The position numbers and the translations under genes were made by a program. A stretch of DNA of 64,000 nt from Xanthomonas sp. DAR 34887 (GTDB taxonomy: Bacteria > Pseudomonadota > Gammaproteobacteria > Xanthomonadales > Xanthomonadaceae), in the NCBI RefSeq assembly GCF_041245805.1, contig NZ_CP162490.1, positions 2,085,001 to 2,149,000 of the forward strand. The letters run 5' to 3'. The notes beneath the pieces are model-generated. The model was given only the letters and a program-made list of their open reading frames with translations, did not search any database and had not been told where the DNA came from. Shown here one piece after another: positions 52,230 through 60,228 of the stretch (the first letter of the stretch is position 1; each line of letters begins with the position of its first letter).

Positions 52230-54695
52230 ATGTTCAACCCGGATACTTCCATCAGCGAATTCGTGCCATTGTCGTCCCATGTTTCGACCCATGTGGTCAA
52301 GACAACGGGGGGCGACTTTCTCATTACTTGGCACCTGGAAGGATTGCCGTTCGTGGGAAGAGACGAATGGGAGCTCGAACATCGCCATAATACGTTTAAT
52401 CGGCTGCTGCAGACGCTACGAGCGCCTGATTTTGTAAATGTTGCTTTTTGGACGCACGATGTTCGCCGCCGCAGGAAAATCACCCAGCGAGGTGAATACA
52501 ACAACGTATTCAACAGACAGTTGTCGGAGCAATACTTCGGGATGCTGTCTTCTCAACGTCTGATGCAAAACGAATTGTATCTCACCATGATTTATCGCCC
52601 GCTGGTGAGCGGCAAGAGGTTTGCCGAAAAGTCTTCGGATGTCAAACGGTTGAAGGCGGAGCAAGATCAGGCTGTTTCTAAGCTGCTTGAGCTGGCGGGC
52701 AACGTGGAAGCAGTAATTCGCGATTACGCGCCTTATCGGCTTGGAATCTACGAGGCAAAAAACGGCGTTGTGTTCTCCGAAACATTGGAGTTCTTTGCTT
52801 ATCTCATCAACAGAATCGATGAGCCCGTGCCGGTATTGTCCGCGCCGGTAAATGAGTATTTGCCGGTAAGTCGGCATATGTTCTCCGCCAAGAGCGGTGA
52901 TTACGTAATAAATACCCCGAATGGCGTTAATCACTTCGGTGCGATTCTGAATATCAAGGAGTACGCGGAAGGCACGTACCCTGGAATTTTGAATGGGCTG
53001 AAGTATCTGGATTTTGAATACGTCATTACCCATTCTTTCAGCCCGATTGGACGGCAGGATGCCTTGCGTGTTTTGGATCGTACCAAGGGTATGATGATTT
53101 CGTCCGGCGACAAAGCTGTGAGCCAGATCATCGAGCTAGACATGGCGATGGATCAGATCGCATCCGGCAATTTCGTTCTGGGCGAGTATCACTTCACAAT
53201 AGCCGTCTATGCAGACAGTCAGGACACACTAACCCAAAATATCGCCTCGACACGGGCGGAGCTGTCTAACGGTGGTTTCGTGACCGCCAAGGAAGATCTT
53301 GCAGTCGCCTCTTCTTTCTATTCCCAATTGCCCGGAAATTGGCGTTATCGCACGCGAATTGCCAACGTAAGTTCGCTGAATTTTCTTGGCCTCTCTCCGC
53401 TGCACAATTTTGCCACGGGTAAGCGCACGAACAACCCCTGGGGAGACTGCGTTACGACTCTGCAGACTACCAATGGTCAGCCATACTTCTTCAATTTTCA
53501 TGCTACTCATCCTAGCGAGAATTCGCTTGGTGAAAAGGCTATTGCCAATACCATGGTGATTGGTAAGTCTGGTACGGGTAAGACGGCGCTTATTAATTTT
53601 TTGCTTAGCCAGGTGCAGAAGTATGATCCTGCGCCAACTATCTTCTTCTTCGACAAGGATCGCGGCGCTGAGATTTTTGTACGCGCCTGTGGTGGCAATT
53701 ACCTGGCGCTGGATAATGGTATGCCCACTGGCTTCAATCCATTCCAGTGCGAGCGAAACGAAAGTAATGTCCAGTTCCTTGCCGACCTCATCAAGGTTTT
53801 GGCTGGCAAGCGTGAATATAGTTCCCGTGACGAGGAAGATATTTTCCGCGCCGTCGAGAATATGCTCGACACGCCCATGCATTTGCGAAACATGACCAAC
53901 TTCCAGAAGAGTTTGCCCAATATGGGGGATGATGGTCTATTTGCGCGTATGCGGCGTTGGACCGCGGGTAACTCGTTGGGCTGGGTGTTTGATAATCCCG
54001 TGGATACGATCGATTTGTCGCGGGCGAACATCATTGGGTTCGACTACACGGATGTTATCGATAATCCGGAAGTGCGTATTCCTGTGATCAATTATCTTTT
54101 GCACAGGCTTGAGTCGCTGATTGACGGACGGCCATTGATTTATGTAATGGATGAGTTTTGGAAGATCCTCGATGGCGGTGGCGCCCTGAAGGAATTCGCC
54201 AAGAACAAGCAGAAGACCATTCGTAAGCAAAACGGGCTAGGTATCTTCGCTACGCAGAGTCCCGAGGATGCGCTGAAGAGCGACATCTCCGCGGCGCTGA
54301 TCGAGCAGACCGCAACCCTGATCTTGCTGCCGAATCCGAATGCGGATCGCGAAGACTACATCGAGGGTCTTAAGCTGACCGAAGCTGAATATCAAGTCGT
54401 GATCAGTCTCGATGAGCGGTCGCGTTGTTTCCTAGTCAAGCAAGGTCATGCGTCGAGCGTCTGTCAGTTGAATCTGCGCGGTATGGACGATGCACTCGCT
54501 GTAATTTCCGCTTCGACCGATAATATCGAAATCATGCACGAGGTTGTCAGTTCCGCGGCATCACGGTTGCGAGTCCCCGTGAACGATGTGCCGCCTGAGG
54601 AATGGTTACAGGAGTTTTATAACAATCGTAAGGGTTCAGGGAAGAGTAAGCCGAGTAGTCGCTCTTCGAGCGCTACAGCGGTTAGCACACGTTAG
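52230..54695 (+). CDS. virB4: T4SS ATPase VirB4
   Basis: An 821-residue ATPase, the largest T4SS motor. The N-terminal CagE_TrbE_VirB domain (about 20-400) includes NVAFWTHDVRRRRK. The ATPase domain has Walker A GKSGTGKTALINF (about 445-457) and Walker B LIYVMDEFWK (about 635-644), and QTIRKQN-like TIRKQNGLGIFATQSPEDAL. A Ser-rich tail ends the protein. Confidence 0.96.
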   Translation: MFNPDTSISEFVPLSSHVSTHVVKTTGGDFLITWHLEGLPFVGRDEWELEHRHNTFNRLLQTLRAPDFVNVAFWTHDVRRRRKITQRGEYNNVFNRQLSEQYFGMLSSQRLMQNELYLTMIYRPLVSGKRFAEKSSDVKRLKAEQDQAVSKLLELAGNVEAVIRDYAPYRLGIYEAKNGVVFSETLEFFAYLINRIDEPVPVLSAPVNEYLPVSRHMFSAKSGDYVINTPNGVNHFGAILNIKEYAEGTYPGILNGLKYLDFEYVITHSFSPIGRQDALRVLDRTKGMMISSGDKAVSQIIELDMAMDQIASGNFVLGEYHFTIAVYADSQDTLTQNIASTRAELSNGGFVTAKEDLAVASSFYSQLPGNWRYRTRIANVSSLNFLGLSPLHNFATGKRTNNPWGDCVTTLQTTNGQPYFFNFHATHPSENSLGEKAIANTMVIGKSGTGKTALINFLLSQVQKYDPAPTIFFFDKDRGAEIFVRACGGNYLALDNGMPTGFNPFQCERNESNVQFLADLIKVLAGKREYSSRDEEDIFRAVENMLDTPMHLRNMTNFQKSLPNMGDDGLFARMRRWTAGNSLGWVFDNPVDTIDLSRANIIGFDYTDVIDNPEVRIPVINYLLHRLESLIDGRPLIYVMDEFWKILDGGGALKEFAKNKQKTIRKQNGLGIFATQSPEDALKSDISAALIEQTATLILLPNPNADREDYIEGLKLTEAEYQVVISLDERSRCFLVKQGHASSVCQLNLRGMDDALAVISASTDNIEIMHEVVSSAASRLRVPVNDVPPEEWLQEFYNNRKGSGKSKPSSRSSSATAVSTR

Positions 54696-54734
54696 TAATA
54701 TTATTGTTAAATTGTCAATGATAGGAGTCATCCC

Positions 54735-55511
54735 ATGAAACAACAGTCTAAGCGCGGTTTTGCCAAGATCAAGTCCAAGGTGCTTGCGGTTTCCGTCTCC
54801 GCTTGCATTGGCCTGGCCGTGGTGCCGTTCAACGCTGGTGCCACTGGCGTCCCTGTCGTTGACGTCGCGGCCATCAGCCAAAGCATCCAGAATTTTATTG
54901 CGCAGGTGAAGCAGTGGGGCTCCGAATACACGCAGTATATGGATCAATACAACCTGCTGAAGCAGAATCTTGTGACGTTGCAGTCAATGATCAGTAGTTT
55001 CGGGCTGCCAAGCGGCGTCGATCTAAAGCCTGTCAGCGAAAGCTACGGTATCGAACGTTGCGGCTCGGGTTTGAGTCTGAATATCGGTTCCATCACCAGC
55101 ATGCTTGGTGGATCTGGTGGCGCGTTCGAAAGCAGCAGCCCACGCGAGCAACAGAAGCAATTGTGTGTTGCAATTCAATATATGAAAAACAAGCGTTATA
55201 ACTACGTAATCGAATTTCTGCAGAAGACTGTCCCCGGCATTCAAAGCGATCTGAACAAAATTTTGCAGCAAAGAAACAGCAGTCAGAATCCTGGCATTGT
55301 TCAAGGGTCTCAGTTCTCTGTTAGCGATACTAATGCGCGGATGTCGGTAGCGTTTGAAGAGGTCAATACCCGACTCAAGGGTTACGACACGTACATTGCA
55401 GCGCTTGAAGACAACCAACGTGCTGTTACCCAGGAGATGTTGCGTGGCAAGCAGAGCCTTTTTGGGACTGTGGTTAAAACCGCTATTCTTGCCGAAGCTC
55501 TGGGCGACTGA
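54735..55511 (+). CDS. virB5: T4SS minor pilus component VirB5
   Basis: A 258-residue secreted, mostly helical protein. Signal peptide to FNAGATG, then DVAAISQSIQNFIAQVKQWG and YTQYMDQYNLLKQNLVTLQS, typical of VirB5/TrbJ-like proteins, with Cys pairs at ERCGSG and QLCVAI. Positioned between virB4 and virB6 as in canonical operons. Confidence 0.85.
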   Translation: MKQQSKRGFAKIKSKVLAVSVSACIGLAVVPFNAGATGVPVVDVAAISQSIQNFIAQVKQWGSEYTQYMDQYNLLKQNLVTLQSMISSFGLPSGVDLKPVSESYGIERCGSGLSLNIGSITSMLGGSGGAFESSSPREQQKQLCVAIQYMKNKRYNYVIEFLQKTVPGIQSDLNKILQQRNSSQNPGIVQGSQFSVSDTNARMSVAFEEVNTRLKGYDTYIAALEDNQRAVTQEMLRGKQSLFGTVVKTAILAEALGD

Positions 55512-55569
55512 AACGGAAAAGTGCAGGGATGTTTATTGATCGCTCGGAAATGTTGATTGAGGTGTTGTG

Positions 55570-56736
55570 ATGGCAAATGGAATTTCTAATTTCGGGCAAT
55601 GGATGAACTCCCTGCATATCCAGGTGTTCAATCCCTATCCTGCGGTGTCTTCGGTCGGCGATTTTATTTTCTATCGCCAGATCATGTCTTATTTGACGAC
55701 GCGGATTTCCGACTTCGAAACCGCCCTGTTGGGTAGGTTTACGCTTTGGGTGTCGGGGGTCGCCATGATCGTGCTGACCGTCTGGATCATGATCCAAGGC
55801 TTCAATATGCTTACCGGACGTAGCCGCGACTCGATGGCTGCGTTTATCGTCACAATGTGCAAGAACGCGTTGATCGTGACCGCGGCCGCTTCGATCGGCA
55901 TGACCAGCCCATACATTCAAAAGTTCGTCAACGACGACGTGAAGCGTGAGATCGCGTATGCGATCACCGGCGAAAACAAGACCCCGGAAGATCAGGTCGA
56001 CGAAAGCCTGGGCTGGATGCAGGTCGCTTTGTCGAGTATCGACGTGCTGGACGTAGTGCATGATGCGACACTGGATTCGCAAAAGTCGCGAGCGATGTGG
56101 ATGGTTGGCGTCGGTACCGGAGGACCCGCAGTAGTGGCTGGTTCGATGATGCTGTTGTACCGCATCGCGATGGCGCTGTTCGTCGGTTTTGGTCCGCTTT
56201 TCATCTTGTGCCTGTTATTCGAGCAAACAAAGTCTTTGTTCCAGCGATGGTTGTTCTATGGTATCGGCACGTTCTTTTCAATGTCGGTATTGGCTGTCAT
56301 GACCTCGATTGCGTTGGATATGGTGGCGAAGGTGGCGACCGCGTTTTGGGGTGCATCACTTGTAGGCGCGCTGATTGGCGAGGATTTCAACTCCGGCATC
56401 AGCAGCCAAGCGCTGCAGCAAGGAGGAATGGGTTTGATCCTGACCACCTTGATTTTGACGGCGCCTCCGATGGCGGCGATGTTCTTCCAAGGAACGTTGG
56501 GCGGCTTCACTCCGTACGCGGCGATGGGCGCGGCTACTGCGTCGAGCAGCCCAGGTCCGCAAGGCCAGCCGCCAGGAACTTATGTACCACAACAATATGT
56601 ACCACAGCAGGTTGGTCGTGATGTGACCGCCCCAAGTCAGGTTGGAAGCGTTCAGATCAGCACGCCTAGGTTGAATACTGGCGTTGCGTCGACTGATACT
56701 CGACCACAAACCGGTGAACGTGGCAATGCTGTGTGA
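55570..56736 (+). CDS. virB6: T4SS inner-membrane protein VirB6
   Basis: A 388-residue polytopic protein of the TrbL/VirB6 family. About five to six membrane segments include LWVSGVAMIVLTVWIMIQGF, MALFVGFGPLFILCLLFEQ and LILTTLILTAPPMAAMFFQG. The C-terminus is a Pro/Gln-rich tail with repeated YVPQQ. ATG at 55570 is preceded by GAGGTG. A fragment resembling the FSMSVLAVMT segment recurs at 59431-59536. Confidence 0.9.
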   Translation: MANGISNFGQWMNSLHIQVFNPYPAVSSVGDFIFYRQIMSYLTTRISDFETALLGRFTLWVSGVAMIVLTVWIMIQGFNMLTGRSRDSMAAFIVTMCKNALIVTAAASIGMTSPYIQKFVNDDVKREIAYAITGENKTPEDQVDESLGWMQVALSSIDVLDVVHDATLDSQKSRAMWMVGVGTGGPAVVAGSMMLLYRIAMALFVGFGPLFILCLLFEQTKSLFQRWLFYGIGTFFSMSVLAVMTSIALDMVAKVATAFWGASLVGALIGEDFNSGISSQALQQGGMGLILTTLILTAPPMAAMFFQGTLGGFTPYAAMGAATASSSPGPQGQPPGTYVPQQYVPQQVGRDVTAPSQVGSVQISTPRLNTGVASTDTRPQTGERGNAV

Positions 56737-56750
56737 ACTCGAGGTTCACT

Positions 56751-57257
56751 ATGAAAATTAAAATTTATTTTTATCCTTTGATTTTTTTTGTTGCATTGCC
56801 AGTGTTCGCTCAGACCGCTTGCCCAATCGGTGTTGCTGCTGGAAGCGCTGCTTGCGGTCCAACTCCTTCCCAGGGGGGAGCGGGTTACTCGCAACCGCCA
56901 GCCCCCACACCGTCAGGGGAATGGATTAAGACTTGGGGGGCCGTAGCCGTTGCTGGTTCTACGGGAGACGTAGGTCTAGCTGTTGGTAAAATGTCTAAAA
57001 AGCAAGCGGAAAATGAAGCGCTGGTTAAATGTGCTCAAAATGGAGCGCTTGATTGCAAGCAGGGTCTCTCTTCTTATCGTAACCAATGCGTTGCTCTCGC
57101 TTGGCCCAATACAGCCGGTGAAAAGTATATTGTGAGCCATGGTCCTAGTAAGGATGCTGCTGCTCAAGACGCTTCCTCGACATGTGACAAGAGTGCATCT
57201 ACAGGTTGTAGAGTTGTATATTCTGAGTGCTCAGAGCCTATTTTTAGGAAATACTAA
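56751..57257 (+). CDS. DUF4189 secreted protein, copy A1
   Basis: A 168-residue secreted protein. Signal peptide to FFVALPVFAQ, then TACPIGVAAGSAACGPTPSQ, a Pro-rich linker (QPPAPTPSGE) and the DUF4189 domain starting WIKTWGAVAVAGSTGDVGLA, with several Cys (ALVKCAQ, LDCKQG, RNQCVALAW, SSTCDKS, GCRVVYSECSE). DUF4189 proteins are often found near T4SS genes in xanthomonads; whether they act as accessory or immunity-like proteins is unknown. Start ATG 56751 with GAGG six bases upstream. Confidence 0.8.
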   Translation: MKIKIYFYPLIFFVALPVFAQTACPIGVAAGSAACGPTPSQGGAGYSQPPAPTPSGEWIKTWGAVAVAGSTGDVGLAVGKMSKKQAENEALVKCAQNGALDCKQGLSSYRNQCVALAWPNTAGEKYIVSHGPSKDAAAQDASSTCDKSASTGCRVVYSECSEPIFRKY

Positions 57258-57343
57258 TTTTAATGGTTCTTCTTGGTCGAATTTTTCAGCGCTGCGGTAG
57301 ATGTTTTGGCGGGTATGTTGATGAAAAAGTTCGGTTTTGGAAT

Positions 57344-57859
57344 ATGAACGTTTTTAAGTTTAGTTGTTTTTTGCTGCTTTTGACGCCCTCCATCTGTTTT
57401 TCTCAAACAGCCTGCCCAATAGGCGTCGCAGCAGGAAATGCTTCCTGTGGCCCTTCTCCTTCAGGAGTTGGCCAAGGTACGGATTCTGGAAGTTATATGA
57501 CTGCTCCCCCTCCAGCGCCTTCGGGTAAATGGATAAAGACCTGGGGTGCCATAGCTGTCGCTGCTTCTACAGGCGATGTGGGAGCTTCTGTGGGGAAAAC
57601 GTCAAAAGCTCAGGCGGAAAGGGACTCTGTGCTGCAATGTCAAAGATCGGGAGCGAACGATTGTAAGGCGTTCAGTTATCATAACCAATGCGCTGCACTG
57701 GCTTGGCCAAATCAAGTGAATGGCAGTCCTTCTGTTGGCTACGGGCCCGATAAGTCGAGCGCAGGGTCGATAGCAGTAAAGGAGTGTATCTCTCCCGATC
57801 ATGAAGCATGTAAGGTTGTTTATTCAGATTGTACTGCTCAGCTTTTCCAAAGCTACTGA
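57344..57859 (+). CDS. DUF4189 secreted protein, copy B1
   Basis: A 171-residue secreted protein, paralogous to A1 but of a distinct B type. Signal peptide to LTPSICFSQ, TACPIGVAAGNASCGPSPSG, linker SYMTAPPPAPSGK, then a DUF4189 domain (WIKTWGAIAVAASTGDVGAS, HNQCAALAWPNQ, EACKVVYSDCTAQ). B-type members differ from A by a GQGTDSGSYM insertion before the linker. Start ATG 57344 places the signal peptide correctly. Confidence 0.8.
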   Translation: MNVFKFSCFLLLLTPSICFSQTACPIGVAAGNASCGPSPSGVGQGTDSGSYMTAPPPAPSGKWIKTWGAIAVAASTGDVGASVGKTSKAQAERDSVLQCQRSGANDCKAFSYHNQCAALAWPNQVNGSPSVGYGPDKSSAGSIAVKECISPDHEACKVVYSDCTAQLFQSY

Positions 57860-58082
57860 TTCGTGGGCCACTGATAGCGTACAGGCGATAGGCGGATGCG
57901 TTGAGCGATACTCCGCTAAAGCTATTTACTGCACGTGTCTTCTAAGTGGCGGTGATGGTCATCGAATTGGGCATAGATGTCCAATCGTAAGCAGATTTTC
58001 ATGCCGAACTAGCCTTCATTTTTTGCTTGATCAAAATCGGCGCAATTTTGCGCAATTTGAGGTGTATCGCGGAGGGTAAAAT

Positions 58083-58577
58083 ATGTTTCTATCTCTTTTC
58101 ATTTTTTTTGTTGCATTGCCAGTGTTTGCTCAGACCGCTTGCCCAATCGGTGTTGCTGCTGGAAGCGCTGCTTGCGGTCCAACTCCTTCCCAAGAGGGAG
58201 CGGGTTACTCTCAACCCCAAGCCCCCACACCGTCAGGTGAATGGATTAAGACTTGGGGCGCGATAGCTATTGCTGATTCTACCGGAGACGTAGGTCTGGC
58301 TGTTGGTAAAATGTCTAAAAGGCAAGCGGAAAGTGAAGCGTTGATTAAATGTGCTTAGAACGGAGCGCTTGATTGCAAGAAAAGCCTCTTTACGTACCGT
58401 AATCAGTGCGCTGCTCTTGCATGGCCCAATACAGCAGGTGAAAAATATATAATGAGTAGCGGCCCTAGCAAGGATGCCGCTGCTCAAGATGCTTCCTCGA
58501 CATGCAATAAGAGTGCGTCTACCGGTTGTAAAATTGTTTATTCTGAATGCTCAGAGCCTATTTTTAGGAAATACTGA
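58083..58577 (+). pseudogene. DUF4189 copy A2 interrupted by an in-frame TAG
   Basis: 164 codons highly similar at nucleotide level to A1 from the signal peptide (FFVALPVFAQTACPIGVAA) to the end (SECSEPIFRKY). Codon 92 is TAG (58356-58358) where A1 has CAA, so the first product would end at ALIKCA before most of the domain. The rest of the frame remains open to TGA 58575-58577 with conserved residues. Either a recent pseudogene or, less likely, read through. Confidence 0.85.
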
Positions 58578-58664
58578 AATTGATAATTTTTCTCGCCGCA
58601 TTTTTTCAGCATTGCAGCAGATGTTTTGGTGGACCATATTGATGGCAAAAACGGGTTTTGGGAT

Positions 58665-59180
58665 ATGACCTCCGTTAGGATTGGTTGTTTTTTGCTGCTT
58701 TTAGCACCCTTCGGCTGTTTTTCTCAAACAGCCTGCCCAATAGGTGTCGCAGCAGGAAATGCTTCCTGTGGCCCTTCTTCTTCAGCAGTTGGCCAAGGTA
58801 TGGATTCTGGGAGTTATATGAATGCTCCTCCTCCAAGGCCTTCGGGTGAATGGATTAAAACTTGGGGTGCTATTGCTCAGGCCCCTAATGGAGACACAGG
58901 CGTCAGCTCGGGAAAATTATCAAAAAAGGACGCCGAAATTGATGCGCTAAATAAGTGTGGTAGCTGGGGCGCGCGCGACTGTAACATTAAATTTACATAC
59001 AAGAACCAATGTGTCGTATCGGTCGATCCAGTCACAGGTGGGCCTGGCGGTTCAATTGTTAGCGCTGGTTCTGTGCCTGCTGCAGCGGAGCTGGCAAAGA
59101 GAAATTGCGAAAAATGGTCTGGAAAAGCGTGTGAGCAGAGCTTTAGTCAATGCTCAGATCCATTTTTTAAACAATACTAA
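58665..59180 (+). CDS. DUF4189 secreted protein, copy B2
   Basis: A 171-residue B-type paralogue of B1. Signal peptide to LAPFGCFSQ, TACPIGVAAGNASCGPSSSA, GQGMDSGSYMNAPPPRPSGE, then a diverged DUF4189 domain (WIKTWGAIAQAPNGDTGVSS, KNQCVVSVDPVTGG, CEQSFSQCSDPFF). Its central part differs from B1 (for example GPGGSIVSAGSVP), pointing to divergence after duplication. Upstream spacer matches that before B1. Confidence 0.8.
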   Translation: MTSVRIGCFLLLLAPFGCFSQTACPIGVAAGNASCGPSSSAVGQGMDSGSYMNAPPPRPSGEWIKTWGAIAQAPNGDTGVSSGKLSKKDAEIDALNKCGSWGARDCNIKFTYKNQCVVSVDPVTGGPGGSIVSAGSVPAAAELAKRNCEKWSGKACEQSFSQCSDPFFKQY

Positions 59181-59228
59181 TTTAATAAATGTTGGAGCGT
59201 TCTTTCCAGCGTCCCATCCAGAGGCCAC

Positions 59229-59429
59229 TGGACGACTGCAAGCCAAGTCTCTTTGCGTAGTGTGTTGCTCTTGCTTGGCCAATACAGATGGTGGAAATAT
59301 ATTGTGAGTGGTGGCCCCAACAAGGATGCCGCTGCTCCAGACGCTTCCTCAGTATGGGGGAAGATCGTCTCTGCTGGTTGTAGAGTTTTTGATTCTGAAT
59401 GCTCCGGGCCTATTTTCATAAAATACTAG
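59229..59429 (+). pseudogene. DUF4189 remnant, copy A3
   Basis: Non-coding DNA matching the 3' half of A1/A2: TTGGCC-AATACAG, TATATTGTGAGTGGTGGCCC, AAGGATGCCGCTGCTC, GCTTCCTC, GGTTGTAGAGTTTTTGATTC, and AAATACTAG at the end. Frames are broken by deletions and stops. It is the third A in the array. Confidence 0.75.
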
Positions 59430-59430
59430 C

Positions 59431-59536
59431 TGCGATCTTTCTAATGTCGGTATTGGCAGTCGTAACTTGTTGTGCTGGATTGGTGTCAAAGTTGCGGTTG
59501 CACTTGGGGCAGTGCCAAGCCAGGTGATGGCCTAAG
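59431..59536 (+). pseudogene. virB6-like remnant
   Basis: ATGTCGGTATTGGCAGTCGT (59444-59463) matches virB6 at 56281 in the first 18 bases but one, and the translation FLMSVLAVVT parallels FSMSVLAVMT. After a gap and frame shift, KVAVALGA parallels KVATAFWGA. Short and decayed, but it points to a former or second virB6 here, just after the DUF4189 array. Confidence 0.6.
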
Positions 59537-59626
59537 CGCGGCCATAGGGTAGTATTGCCGGGTCGGCTGGGCAGCTGGCCGGCAACGCACTGTTTTTTAC
59601 TATCTGTCCCTTCTAGGAGTTGCATC

Positions 59627-59935
59627 ATGAAGATGCTCGCAGTGACGTGTTTGGTGGTTTCGTCCTTGGTCGCGGCGCCTGCTTACGCTGGCGATCCCTG
59701 CGCCACATTGATGTGCATGTCGGGCAAGTTGGTCGGCGCTGGCCTCGACCAGAGTTGCGCTGGGCCGATGACCGATTACTTCAAAATCGTTCGCTTCGAT
59801 CGGCATGGCTACAATCCCAACAAGACGAGCGACGCCCGGCAGAGCTATCTGAATTCCTGCACTTCTGCTGGCGATAGCGGTGGATATGCGCAGAAGGTCA
59901 ACGAGAAGTTCGGCAAGATGCGTCTCGGGTTTTGA
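59627..59935 (+). CDS. TrbM/KikA-like secreted protein
   Basis: A 102-residue secreted protein. Signal peptide to LVAAPAYAG, then DPCATLMCMSGKLVGAGLDQ and CAGPMTDYF, RQSYLNSCTSAGDSG. Cys spacing and length resemble the TrbM/KikA/MpfK family found beside conjugative transfer genes, where it affects mating or host killing. Good RBS AGGAG. Last gene of the T4SS region. Confidence 0.75.
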   Translation: MKMLAVTCLVVSSLVAAPAYAGDPCATLMCMSGKLVGAGLDQSCAGPMTDYFKIVRFDRHGYNPNKTSDARQSYLNSCTSAGDSGGYAQKVNEKFGKMRLGF

Positions 59936-60228
59936 TGCCTTAGCGGCGTAGTGCCAGCGGCGGTCGTGTGACTGTCGCTGGCAAGGCGTGCTGTCCATGT
60001 GGCGGTAGCGAACCTGCTAACCACGCAATGTGGTGTGAGGTTTGCGGCGATGCGGGCCACTGCGTCTTTCTCAACATAGCTCAGTCGCGTTCGGTGTGGC
60101 GCCATCCTCATGCGCCACCGCGTGAATACGTATGCAGGCGCCTCTGCAACTCGTGCATCAACGTTACCCTAACGCAGCTTTCCGCGTGCCCATTGCGCAC
60201 GCGATCTCTGCCCGAAGGGGGGCGTTGC
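59936..60228 (+). other. Leader upstream of the alpha-glucosidase gene
   Basis: 293 bases with no certain gene. A perfect dyad GTGGCGC (60096-60102), nine-base spacer, GCGCCAC (60112-60118) is a candidate operator. The aglA frame is open upstream to GTG 59968 and would give a Cys-rich extension (ACCPCGGSE, WCEVCGDAGHC, LCNSC), probably fortuitous. Confidence 0.4.

Noticed and set aside
55529..55570. 13-codon frame overlapping the virB6 start by one base
   Set aside because: Possible coupling peptide but too short to distinguish from chance.
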